Assembly: GCF_030695085.1 (NCBI RefSeq)
Contig: NZ_JAUYTS010000058.1
Location: forward strand, 1 to 50,601
From: Falsiroseomonas sp.
GTDB taxonomy: Bacteria; Pseudomonadota; Alphaproteobacteria; Acetobacterales; Acetobacteraceae
Reading direction: 5' to 3'
Length of the DNA: 50,601 nucleotides
Part shown: positions 25,652-33,053 of the stretch, in pieces
Layout: each line of letters opens with the position of its first letter
Numbering within the stretch: the first letter of the stretch is position 1
Notes under the pieces: generated by a model
The model's database searches: none
What the model was told of the DNA's origin: nothing
What the model saw: the letters and a program-made list of their open reading frames with translations, nothing else
Position numbers and translations under genes: made by a program

Positions 25652-26445
25652 CCTATGGCGTCGCCGCACTCGCCACCGGCTCGGGCGGGCTGGTCGGCTT
25701 CGTGCTCGGCCTGATCGGCGGTGGCGGCTCAATTCTGGCCGTGCCGCTGCTGATGTACGTGGTCGGCGTCAGTTCGCCGCATATCGCGATCGGCACCAGC
25801 GCCGTGGCGGTGGCGGTCAGCGCGCTCGGCAATGTCGTCGGCCATGCGCGTGCCGGGAACATCAAGTGGAACTGCGCCCTGGTCTTCGCGGCGGCGGGTA
25901 TCGCCGGCGCCGCCTTCGGCTCCACGCTCGGCAAGCAGATGGACGGGCAGAAGCTGCTGGTGCTGTTCGGCATCCTGATGATCGCCATCGCCCTGCTGAT
26001 GCTGCGGCCGAAGCGTGGCCTGGGAAACCCGGAAGTGGCGCTGACGCGGGCGAGCGCGCGGCACCTGCTGCCGCGGCTGCTCGGCATCGGCTTCGTGGCC
26101 GGCGCGATGTCCGGCTTTTTCGGCATTGGCGGGGGCTTCCTCATCGTGCCGGGGCTGATGGCGGCAACCGGCATGTCGCTGATCTTCGCGATCGGCTCCT
26201 CCCTCGTCGCGGTCACCGCCTTCGGGGTGACGACAGCGGCCAACTACGCGCTGTCGGGCCTGGTGGATTGGCCCCTGGTCGGCCTGTTCATCGCCGGTGG
26301 CCTGGTGGGCGGCGTGTTCGGCAGCCGTCTCGCCGGCTTCCTGGCCGGGAAGAAGCAATTGCTGTCGCAGGTCTTCGCCGCCATCGTCGCCGTCGTCGGC
26401 GTCTATGTGGTGTTCAAGGGGTTGGCCACGCTGGGCTACATCTAA
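25648..26445 (+). CDS. TauE/SafE-family sulfite/anion exporter
   Basis: A 265-residue membrane protein with internal duplication: FVLGLIGGGGSILAVPLL in the first half and MSGFFGIGGGFLIVPGLMAA in the second, both diagnostic of TauE/SafE. As the last gene of the bigR-type operon it most likely exports sulfite made by the persulfide dioxygenase. It converges on the EAL gene with 44 bases between, which hold no clear terminator. Confidence 0.92.
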   Translation: MTYGVAALATGSGGLVGFVLGLIGGGGSILAVPLLMYVVGVSSPHIAIGTSAVAVAVSALGNVVGHARAGNIKWNCALVFAAAGIAGAAFGSTLGKQMDGQKLLVLFGILMIAIALLMLRPKRGLGNPEVALTRASARHLLPRLLGIGFVAGAMSGFFGIGGGFLIVPGLMAATGMSLIFAIGSSLVAVTAFGVTTAANYALSGLVDWPLVGLFIAGGLVGGVFGSRLAGFLAGKKQLLSQVFAAIVAVVGVYVVFKGLATLGYI

Positions 26446-26489
26446 AGCGCCGACCCTGGCGCGCCGGACAGGCTCTCAGGCCTCGGGGA

Positions 26490-27254
26490 TCAGGCCAGCC
26501 GCAACGGCGCAAGTACCTCGGCCGGGTCGGCCAGCCCTTCCAGGACGGGGCGCGCGAACAGGAAGCCCTGCATGAAGCGCAGGCCGGTGCCGCGCAGGGC
26601 CGCGACCTCCTCCGCCCGCTCCACGCCCTCGCCCACCACCTTGATGCCCAGCTCCGCCCCCAGCCCGACCAGGGCGGCGATGATGGCCAGCCGCACGCGG
26701 TCCCGGTCGCAGCCCTGCACCAGCACGCGGTCGATCTTGATGATGTCCGGCCGCAATTCGGCCAGCCGGGCGAGGCCGGAATAGCCGGTGGCGAAATCGT
26801 CCAGCGCGATCTTGAAGCCGTGCCGGCGGTATTCCTGGATGATGTTGCGCATGTGGTCGGTATCGGCGATCCGCTCGCTCTCGACGATCTCGAAGGTCAG
26901 GCGGTTCAGCGGGAAGCCGGTGCGGCGCGCGGTTTCCAGGGTGCGGCGGATGCAGGCACGCGGCTCATACACCGCATTGGGCAGGAAATTGATGTTGAGC
27001 TCGCAATCCACGCGGAGCCGCGCCGCCATCTCGATCGCCCGCACCCGGCAGGCCTGGTCGAAGGCATAGAGGTTCTGGTCATTGAGCTGGCCCAGCACAT
27101 GGCACGCCCCCTGCCCCGCCGGCCCGCGCACCAGAGCCTCCTGCGCCACGATGCGGCCCGCGACCACGTCCACCACAGGCTGGAAGGCCATGGTGAAGGG
27201 GAACAGGCCAACCTCCGCCCGGCAGGCGGAACAGGCTGTGGTCTGGAGAGACAT
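26490..27254 (-). CDS. EAL-domain cyclic-di-GMP phosphodiesterase
   Basis: A 254-residue single-domain protein. The start at 27254 gives MSLQTTACSACRAEVG, with a CxxC near the N terminus, then EAL (Glu39), NINF (Asn88), FEIVES (Glu122), LDDFATG (Asp152/153), KIDR (Lys173), GEGVE (Glu209) and QGF (Gln229). All residues needed for metal and c-di-GMP hydrolysis are present, so it is probably active; loop 6 reads DDFATG rather than DDFGTG. No sensor, GGDEF or membrane segment. The CxxC start may be a small redox or metal feature. Confidence 0.9.
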   Translation of the reverse strand: MSLQTTACSACRAEVGLFPFTMAFQPVVDVVAGRIVAQEALVRGPAGQGACHVLGQLNDQNLYAFDQACRVRAIEMAARLRVDCELNINFLPNAVYEPRACIRRTLETARRTGFPLNRLTFEIVESERIADTDHMRNIIQEYRRHGFKIALDDFATGYSGLARLAELRPDIIKIDRVLVQGCDRDRVRLAIIAALVGLGAELGIKVVGEGVERAEEVAALRGTGLRFMQGFLFARPVLEGLADPAEVLAPLRLA

Positions 27255-27318
27255 GCGGTTTGCCAATCTGTCGCCGGTCTGAGGGGATACGCGACATAGG
27301 CATCGAAATTCTAAATGC

Positions 27319-27340
27319 GGGGGATGATTGCGAATCCCCC
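27319..27340. repeat. Inverted repeat upstream of the EAL gene
   Basis: GGGGGAT-(8 bases)-ATCCCCC forms a 7-pair hairpin 65 bases before the EAL start, in the 211-base gap between the EAL and sulfotransferase genes. On the minus strand it is followed by an A/T-richer stretch. It could be an operator or part of termination for the upstream operon. Confidence 0.35.
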
Positions 27341-27386
27341 CGTATCGTGACCGCTTCGTCCTCGCCCGTGCCGCGCGCACCCCCGA

Positions 27387-27421
27387 AGGCGAACCGGCGC
27401 TTCGCCTGGCCAGGCGCCGGT
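27387..27421 (-). terminator. Hairpin cluster after the sulfotransferase gene
   Basis: ACCGGCGC (27393-27400) pairs perfectly with GCGCCGGT (27414-27421). Inside lies the 14-base palindrome CGCCTGGCCAGGCG (27403-27416), and AGGCGAA (27387-27393) can alternatively pair with TTCGCCT (27401-27407). It starts 45 bases past the end of the minus-strand operon. There is no T run, so a GC-rich terminator or attenuator is only a suggestion. Confidence 0.4.
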
Positions 27422-27465
27422 CACAACCCGCGGGATAGATCATGATTCCGGCCACGGAGGCCGCA

Positions 27466-28179
27466 TCAGGGCGACAGGTCCAGAACCTCCGGGTAGAATC
27501 GGCGCAGCAGCGGCGCCAGATGGCCGCGCAGATACAGGATGGCCGCGGCCGGCAGTTCATCCCGCCATTGCCCCGCCGTGCCGGCGCGGTAGTGGGAGGC
27601 AGCGTCCACCTGCCCCGCCGGCCGGCCGGCGACGGCGGCGAAGCTGTGCTGGTCCGCCGGTGGCAGCAGATGGCCGGGGTTGGGCGCCTTCAGCCGCGCG
27701 CCCAGGCGCTGCGTCGGCCACTGCACCACATCTTCCATCCGCAGGGTCTCGAAGCGCGCATCGTCGAAATCCCAGTGCCGCAGCGCGTGCAGCGGGCCGA
27801 CCGAGCCGGGGTGGAAATCCGCCCGTTCCAGAAAGGCGATGGTCAGCAGCAGCCCCTCCTCCACCGGCACTTGGCGCAGCAGCGCCTGCTGCGCCGCCAG
27901 TTGCGGCCAGCCTTCGGTGGGGTGGGTGTTGCGGTGCGAATGATAGGCGGAGACCACCAGGTCCAGCGGATTGCGGATGGTGTGGAGGCCGCCCGGGATG
28001 CGCCCTGCCAGAAAGGGATAGGACGCATTGGCCAGCAGCCGCACCTCCGGCGCATCCTCTGGCAGATGCGCGCTGAGATGGGTGGCGAACAGCGCCAGCC
28101 CATTCATCCGCGCATAGGCGCCGAGATAGCGGGCCAGCCAGGCGCTGGCACATTTGTGGTGCGTCAGGACATAGGTCAT
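27466..28179 (-). CDS. Sulfotransferase-like protein
   Basis: A 237-residue protein whose start at 28179 gives MTYVLTHHKCASAWLARYLG. HHKCASAWL matches the 5'-phosphosulfate (PAPS) binding loop of sulfotransferases, and TIRNPLDLVVSAYHSHR is the 3'-phosphate site (RNPxDxxxSxY). The FETLRMEDV segment and a C-terminal helix complete the fold. Likely a cytosolic sulfotransferase acting on a carbohydrate or small acceptor; acceptor unknown. A longer start at 28206 is possible. It is the last gene downstream of rsmD. Confidence 0.75.
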   Translation of the reverse strand: MTYVLTHHKCASAWLARYLGAYARMNGLALFATHLSAHLPEDAPEVRLLANASYPFLAGRIPGGLHTIRNPLDLVVSAYHSHRNTHPTEGWPQLAAQQALLRQVPVEEGLLLTIAFLERADFHPGSVGPLHALRHWDFDDARFETLRMEDVVQWPTQRLGARLKAPNPGHLLPPADQHSFAAVAGRPAGQVDAASHYRAGTAGQWRDELPAAAILYLRGHLAPLLRRFYPEVLDLSP

Positions 28180-28233
28180 CGCAGACTCCGCGGCCGCCGG
28201 CGGCAAAGCGGAACGAAGCCCGGCTGTCCAGCG

Positions 28234-28791
28234 TCAGGCCGCGCGCAGGAACACCACCCGCGCCGCCCCGTGCTCGCGCGCGGCCACCTCGGTGAAGCCG
28301 GGGGCCGCGAGCGCCTCCTCCCGCCCCGTCTCCGCCACCACCAGCGCGCCGGGGGCGATCCAGCCTACGGAAGCGAGCGCCACCAGCGCCTTCGGCACCA
28401 GGTCGCGTCCATAGGGGGGGTCGAGCAGCACCAGGCCGCAGGGGGCGGGCGCCGCACGTGGGCGCAGCACGTCACCGCCCAGCACGGTGCAGCGGGCTTC
28501 CTCCTTCAGGGCCGCAACATTCTGCCGCAGCACCGCCAGCGCCACGCGGTCCTGCTCCAGGAAGCAGGCATGCGCGGCGCCCCGCGACAGCGCCTCCAGC
28601 CCCAGCGCGCCGGAACCGGCGAAGGCATCCAGCACGCGCTGGCCCTCGACCGCGCTTTCACCCGCCCAGGGGGCGTGCAGCAGCATGTCGAACACCGCCT
28701 GGCGCACGCGGTCGCTGGTCGGCCGCGTGGTATCCCCCGGCGGCGCGGCCAGTCTACGCCCGCGGTGGAGTCCGGCGACGAGTCGCAGCAC
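28234..28791 (-). CDS. rsmD: 16S rRNA (guanine(966)-N(2))-methyltransferase
   Basis: A 185-residue SAM-dependent methyltransferase. RLVAGLHRGRRL and RPTSDRVRQAVFDML at the N terminus, VLDAFAGSGALGLEALSRGA (SAM site) and catalytic LLDPPYG are the RsmD signature. Methylates G966 in helix 31 of 16S rRNA. Its first 38 bases overlap the 3' end of the rluB-type gene, indicating coupled translation. Confidence 0.95.
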   Translation of the reverse strand: MLRLVAGLHRGRRLAAPPGDTTRPTSDRVRQAVFDMLLHAPWAGESAVEGQRVLDAFAGSGALGLEALSRGAAHACFLEQDRVALAVLRQNVAALKEEARCTVLGGDVLRPRAAPAPCGLVLLDPPYGRDLVPKALVALASVGWIAPGALVVAETGREEALAAPGFTEVAAREHGAARVVFLRAA

Positions 28792-29722
28792 GCGGGTGCC
28801 TCTTCGGTTCGGCGTTGCGGGCGCGCGGAATATTGCCCGGGCGGGGCGGGCGCTTGCTGACCGGGGCTTCCGGCTCCACCGGCGGGGCGGCGGCCGCGGC
28901 GGCCTCGGCCGCCACCTCCTCCCGCCGCCTTCGCTTGGCCGGGGCCTCGCCGATGCCGAGCTGTTCGCGCATCACCTTCGGATGCACCTCCTCCACCGCG
29001 CCCTTGGGCAGGGTGCCGAGCTGGAAGGGGCCGTAGGCAGTGCGGATCAGCCTTGTGACCTGCAGGCCGAGATGCGCCATCACGCGCCTGATCTCCCGGT
29101 TCTTGCCTTCCTTCAGGCTGACGGTGAGCCAGGCGATGCCGCCCTGGCGGCTGTCCAGCCCACATTCGATCGGGCCATAGGCCACGCCCTCGATCGTCAC
29201 GCCGCGCGACAGCGCCGCGAAGGCGCGTTCATCGACATGGCCGAACACCCGCACGCGGTAGCGGCGCAGCCAGCCATTGCTCGGCAGTTCCAGCTTGCGG
29301 GCCAGCGCGCCGTCATTGGTGAGCAGCAGCAGGCCCTCGCTCGTCAAATCCAGCCGGCCGATGGACACCACGCGGCCGATGGCGGGCGGCAGCCGCTCGA
29401 ACACCGTAGGGCGGCCCTGCGGGTCCTTGTGGGTGGTGACCACGCCATCCGGCTTGTGGTGGCGGAACAGCCGCGTGCGCTCCGCGGTGGCCACCGTCTT
29501 GCCGGAGACGGAAACGCGGTCGCCCGGCTTCACGAAGGTGGCGGGGCCATCCACCTTCTTGCCGTTCAGCTTGACCACGCCTTCCGCGATCAGCTTTTCC
29601 GCATCACGGCGGGAGGCGATGCCGGCACGCGCCAGGTATTTCGCGATGCGCTCGCCGCGCTCCGCATTGTCCTCGCCGGCATCGGTCGCCTCGGGGGCGA
29701 AATCTTCCTGTTCGTCGCTCAT
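28754..29722 (-). CDS. rluB: RluB-type 23S rRNA pseudouridine synthase
   Basis: A 322-residue protein starting MSDEQEDF at 29722 (ATGA overlap with the puuD-like stop). An S4 domain (RIAKYLARAGIASRRDAEKL) is followed by the RsuA/RluB catalytic domain with GRLDLTSEGLLLLTND, where the Asp is the nucleophile, and KEGKNREIRRVMAHLGL. The last 75 residues are a basic Arg/Pro/Ala tail, low in complexity, as in many alphaproteobacterial RluB proteins. RluB versus RluE/F substrate is inferred from size and the S4 domain. Confidence 0.9.
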   Translation of the reverse strand: MSDEQEDFAPEATDAGEDNAERGERIAKYLARAGIASRRDAEKLIAEGVVKLNGKKVDGPATFVKPGDRVSVSGKTVATAERTRLFRHHKPDGVVTTHKDPQGRPTVFERLPPAIGRVVSIGRLDLTSEGLLLLTNDGALARKLELPSNGWLRRYRVRVFGHVDERAFAALSRGVTIEGVAYGPIECGLDSRQGGIAWLTVSLKEGKNREIRRVMAHLGLQVTRLIRTAYGPFQLGTLPKGAVEEVHPKVMREQLGIGEAPAKRRRREEVAAEAAAAAAPPVEPEAPVSKRPPRPGNIPRARNAEPKRHPRAATRRRTPPRA

Positions 29723-30435
29723 CGGCGGGCCGCCTCGACAAAAGCCGCGAGGATATCCGCATCGCGCGGGTCCACGCCGTATTCCGGATGCCACTGCACA
29801 CCGAGGGCGAAGCGATGGCCGGGCAGTTCGATGCCCTCCACCACGCCATCCGGCGCCACGGCGTTGACCACGGCGCCCTGGCCGGGTGTCGCCACCGCCT
29901 GGTGATGCGCGGAATTCACCGCCATGCGGGTGCCGCCGACGATGCGGGCCAGCAGCGTATCCGGCGTGATCGCCACCTCATGCCCCGGCTCCGTGCGCGG
30001 ATTGGGCTGCTCATGCGTCAGCGCGCCGGGAACCTCATCCGGAATGTGCTGGATCAGCGTGCCGCCCAGCGCCACAGCCAGCAATTGCTGGCCGCCGCAG
30101 ATGCCGAGCACGGGCATGTCCCGGTTCAGCGCGGCGCGCGTCGCGGCCAGTTCGAAATCCGTCCGGCCGGGCTTCAGCGTCACCTTCGGATGCGGCGCGC
30201 CGCCGCCCCACAAGGCGGGGTCCACGTCGAAGGCGCCGCCGGTCACCAGCAGCCCATCGATCGCATCGAGGTACTCGACCGCCAGCTCGGGATGATGCGG
30301 CAGCGCCACGGGCAGGCCACCCGCGGCGATGATGCTGGAGAAATAATTCTGGCGAAGCGCGTACCAGGGCAGTTTGGACCAGCCGCCGGCCGGTTCCGCA
30401 TCCAGGGTCACGCCGATGACCGGGCGTCTGTTCAT
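29719..30435 (-). CDS. Class-I glutamine-amidotransferase-like hydrolase (PuuD/peptidase C26)
   Basis: A 238-residue protein, MNRRPVIGVTLDAE at the start. GICGGQQLLAVALGG holds the nucleophilic Cys and VQWHPEY the His/Glu of the triad; LLVTGGAFDVDPALWG is typical of gamma-glutamyl-GABA hydrolases (PuuD). It is first in the operon with rluB-rsmD and the sulfotransferase, so its physiological substrate may not be putrescine-derived. It diverges from tadA across 93 bases in which no clear promoter was found. Confidence 0.87.
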   Translation of the reverse strand: MNRRPVIGVTLDAEPAGGWSKLPWYALRQNYFSSIIAAGGLPVALPHHPELAVEYLDAIDGLLVTGGAFDVDPALWGGGAPHPKVTLKPGRTDFELAATRAALNRDMPVLGICGGQQLLAVALGGTLIQHIPDEVPGALTHEQPNPRTEPGHEVAITPDTLLARIVGGTRMAVNSAHHQAVATPGQGAVVNAVAPDGVVEGIELPGHRFALGVQWHPEYGVDPRDADILAAFVEAARR

Positions 30436-30528
30436 CAGCCCGCTATAGCACTTCCGCGCCGCCCGCCACGCCCGCAGATCACGAAATACCACTCGACCGC
30501 CCGCGGCGGCCGGGGCAAAGCGGGCGGC

Positions 30529-30969
30529 ATGTCGCCCATGCAGATCGCGCTCGAGGAAGCCCGCGCCGCCGCCGCGCGGGGAGAAGTGCCGGTCGGCGCC
30601 GTGGTGACGGATGCCGCCGGTCTTGTGCTGTCCCGTGCGGGCAATGAGGTTGAGGCCCGCCGCGACCCCTCCGCCCATGCCGAGATGCTGGCGCTGCGTG
30701 CCGCCGCGGCAACCACTGGCGAAAAGCTGCTGAGGGACGCGACCCTGTGGGTGACGCTGGAGCCCTGCGCCATGTGCGCCCAGGCCATCGCCTTCTTCCG
30801 GGTGAAGCGCCTGGTCTTCGGCGCCTATGACCCGAAGGGTGGCGGCGTGGAGCACGGCCCCCGCATCTACACCCAGCCCACCTGCCACCACGCGCCGGAG
30901 GTGATCGGCGGGGTGCGGGAGCGTGATGCGGCGGCGCTGCTGCGGCAGTTCTTCGCAGGGCTACGGTAG
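30529..30969 (+). CDS. tadA: tRNA-specific adenosine deaminase
   Basis: A 146-residue cytidine/deoxycytidylate-deaminase-fold enzyme. HAEM provides the zinc His and catalytic Glu, and EPCAMCAQAI the two zinc cysteines; FGAYDPKGGGVEHG is typical of TadA. It converts A34 of tRNA-Arg(ACG) to inosine. ATG 30529 is chosen, with ATG 30538 possible. It converges on the DUF1835 gene, overlapping by 9 bases. Confidence 0.93.
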   Translation: MSPMQIALEEARAAAARGEVPVGAVVTDAAGLVLSRAGNEVEARRDPSAHAEMLALRAAAATTGEKLLRDATLWVTLEPCAMCAQAIAFFRVKRLVFGAYDPKGGGVEHGPRIYTQPTCHHAPEVIGGVRERDAAALLRQFFAGLR

Positions 30970-31881
30970 GGCGGCGGCGTGCACCCCCGCCGCGCGCGGG
31001 TCCCACCACCACACCGGCTCCGGCCCCACCATCACCCCCGCCTGGAAGCGCGGCGCCGGGCGGTGCTTGGCCTGGCCCGCCAGCACCGCCGCGCCGCGCT
31101 CCGTCAGGGTCCAGGGTGTCGTGCGGGACATCAGCCGGTGCGGGCCGGTGGCCAGGCGCTGCGCCACCTCCCGCACGATCAGGTCAGTCACGTGGAACAC
31201 CGGGTCCGCCGCCAGCATGGCGTGCAGCGCCGCCGCGTCATCGGCCGCGCCATCGGCCACCGCATGCAGCAGCCGCCTTTCGGTCAGCGCCAGCCCATCC
31301 GCGCGCCAGGGCAGGTCCTGCAGGTGCCGGCGCATCGCCGTGGCCAGATGCGGCAAGGGGGAAGCGCGGCGGGTCAGCCGGTCCAGCGCCGTCGGGTCGG
31401 GGCTGGCGAAGGCGGCCCAGGCCTCCGCGCCGGCCGCAAGCTGCAAGGGCCCGAGCGGAGCCGGCTGCAGCGCGGCCAATTCCTCGGCCGGCAGATGGGC
31501 GAAGGGGCGCCTGCCATCCGCCGGCATCAGGAACAGCTTTCCGGCCAGCGGCGCCCGGTCCGCCAGCAGCGACAGCACGCGGATCAGGCAGGCCTGGTCC
31601 CACAGGTCATGCTCGAACCACAGCAGCACCCGGTCGAACTGCGCGAGCGCATTCAGCGCCATGTATTCCCGGCCGAGCCGCAGCCGCGCCTCCTGCCCAT
31701 CCACCCCGGCATGCAGCGCGATGACGCGGGCGCGCAGGCCGAGATAGGCCATCAGCTCAGCATCGGAGACGGCGCCGACGCAGACCGGATCGACGATCGG
31801 CAGGTAGGCCCCGTCATGACCGGCGCGGGGCAGCAGGTCCCGCAGATCGTCGCCGCAGCGGATATGGGCGGTTGAGGTCAT
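30961..31881 (-). CDS. DUF1835-domain protein
   Basis: A 306-residue soluble protein; ATG 31881 (MTSTAHIRCGDDLRDLL) is preferred over the in-frame ATG at 31908. The N-terminal third contains VLLWFEHDLWDQACLIRVL and the opening HIRCGDDLR that mark DUF1835 proteins; the C-terminal part has a helix-rich ERRLLHAVADGA segment and an Arg/Trp-rich end. Function is not known for the family. No link to its neighbours is evident. Confidence 0.8.
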   Translation of the reverse strand: MTSTAHIRCGDDLRDLLPRAGHDGAYLPIVDPVCVGAVSDAELMAYLGLRARVIALHAGVDGQEARLRLGREYMALNALAQFDRVLLWFEHDLWDQACLIRVLSLLADRAPLAGKLFLMPADGRRPFAHLPAEELAALQPAPLGPLQLAAGAEAWAAFASPDPTALDRLTRRASPLPHLATAMRRHLQDLPWRADGLALTERRLLHAVADGAADDAAALHAMLAADPVFHVTDLIVREVAQRLATGPHRLMSRTTPWTLTERGAAVLAGQAKHRPAPRFQAGVMVGPEPVWWWDPRAAGVHAAALP

Positions 31882-31940
31882 GGCCCCCGATGCCACAGCC
31901 CCGCCCATCCGAACAGATGGGCGGGGGGCGGTGCGTCACA

Positions 31941-32921
31941 TCACAGGCGCAGGCCGAGGCGGCGGATCATCTCGCCTTCCTCGGCGAATTGCCGGCGGGC
32001 GAAGGCGGCGTATTCCTCGGGGCCGAGGTGGAAGGGCGCCATGTCGAAGCGATCCAGGATGGCGATATGCGCGGGATCGAACAGCGCCTCCCGGAACGCA
32101 TCGTGCAGCACCTTCACATGGTCCGGGTTCATCCCCTTCGGCCCGGCCAGCCCGTAGGGCGAGGCCGAGACGATGTTGATGCCGCTTTCCCGCAGCGTCG
32201 GGACGTTGGGGAAGCGCTTGGCGCGCTCCGCCGTCCAGGTCGTCAGCAGCCGCAGGCGGCCGGCCAGCACCAATTCCGCCCAGCCGGAGCTGTCGGCGCT
32301 CGCCTGGATCTGGTTGCCGAGCAGCGACTGGCCGTTCTCCGCCCAGCCGCGGAACGGCACATGCGTCCAGTCGATGCCGCGCTGGCCTGCGATCTGTTCC
32401 ATGGTGATGTGCAGCGAGGTGCCGACGCCGGGGGTGCCGTAGTTCACCTTGCCCGGATTGGCCTTCGCATAGTCCAGGAACTGTTCCAGCGTCTGCCAGG
32501 GGCTTTCCGCATTCACCACGATGCCGAACAGGTAGCCGGTCAGGTGAATGACGTAGGTGAAATCCTCCAGCGGGTTGAACAGCGCCCGCGGCGCCATCTG
32601 CGGGTGGCGGAACACGCTGATCGGCATCTGCGACAGCACGTAGCCATCCGGCCGTTCATTCAGCAGTTGCTGCGGCGCCAGGATGCCACCGGCGCCGGCG
32701 CGGTTCTCCACCACGATCGGCTGGCCGAGGCGCTTCGAGGCCTGGTCGGCCAAGGCGCGCATCTGGATATCGGTGGTGCCGCCGGCGGCCCAGGGCACCA
32801 GCAGGCGGATCGGCCGGTTCGGGTAGCGGTCCTGCGCCCAGACGGTGGGTGCCGAAAGCAGCGCGGCACCGAGGCCGAGTGCGGTGCGGCGGCCGATGGA
32901 CGGAATCATTGTCTTGGTCAC
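31941..32921 (-). CDS. Bug/TctC-family periplasmic solute receptor (orphan)
   Basis: A receptor of about 326 residues of the tripartite tricarboxylate transporter family. GTG 32921 is placed 10 bases after GGGAGG; ATG 32909 is an alternative. A signal peptide (RRTALGLGAALLSAPTVWAQ) precedes PNRPIRLLVPWAAGGTTDIQ and GQPIVVENRAGAGG, the Bug hallmarks; NYGTPGVGTSLH follows in the ligand region. No TctA/TctB permease is nearby, common for the large orphan Bug families of this group of bacteria. It lies downstream of kpsD but is separated by a strong hairpin. Confidence 0.93.
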   Translation of the reverse strand: MTKTMIPSIGRRTALGLGAALLSAPTVWAQDRYPNRPIRLLVPWAAGGTTDIQMRALADQASKRLGQPIVVENRAGAGGILAPQQLLNERPDGYVLSQMPISVFRHPQMAPRALFNPLEDFTYVIHLTGYLFGIVVNAESPWQTLEQFLDYAKANPGKVNYGTPGVGTSLHITMEQIAGQRGIDWTHVPFRGWAENGQSLLGNQIQASADSSGWAELVLAGRLRLLTTWTAERAKRFPNVPTLRESGINIVSASPYGLAGPKGMNPDHVKVLHDAFREALFDPAHIAILDRFDMAPFHLGPEEYAAFARRQFAEEGEMIRRLGLRL

Positions 32922-32986
32922 TGTGCTGCGGCCTCCCTGCCAGTTGCCGGCCTTCGGCCGGTCATCACCTGAACAGGTATCGCGCC

Positions 32987-33021
32987 CCGCGCCGCGCCGC
33001 AATCTCTGCGGCGCGGCGCGG
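32987..33021 (-). terminator. Strong hairpin after kpsD (probable terminator)
   Basis: A 15-base arm at 32987-33001 (CCGCGCCGCGCCGCA) pairs perfectly with 33007-33021 around a 5-base loop. It begins 33 bases past the kpsD stop. No T run follows on the minus strand, so it may work as a GC-rich terminator or as an RNA-stability element. A second short hairpin, CCGGCC-ttc-GGCCGG, lies at 32947-32961. Confidence 0.6.
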
Positions 33022-33053
33022 CATCACCTGTGAAGTCACGCCCGCGCGTGTCC

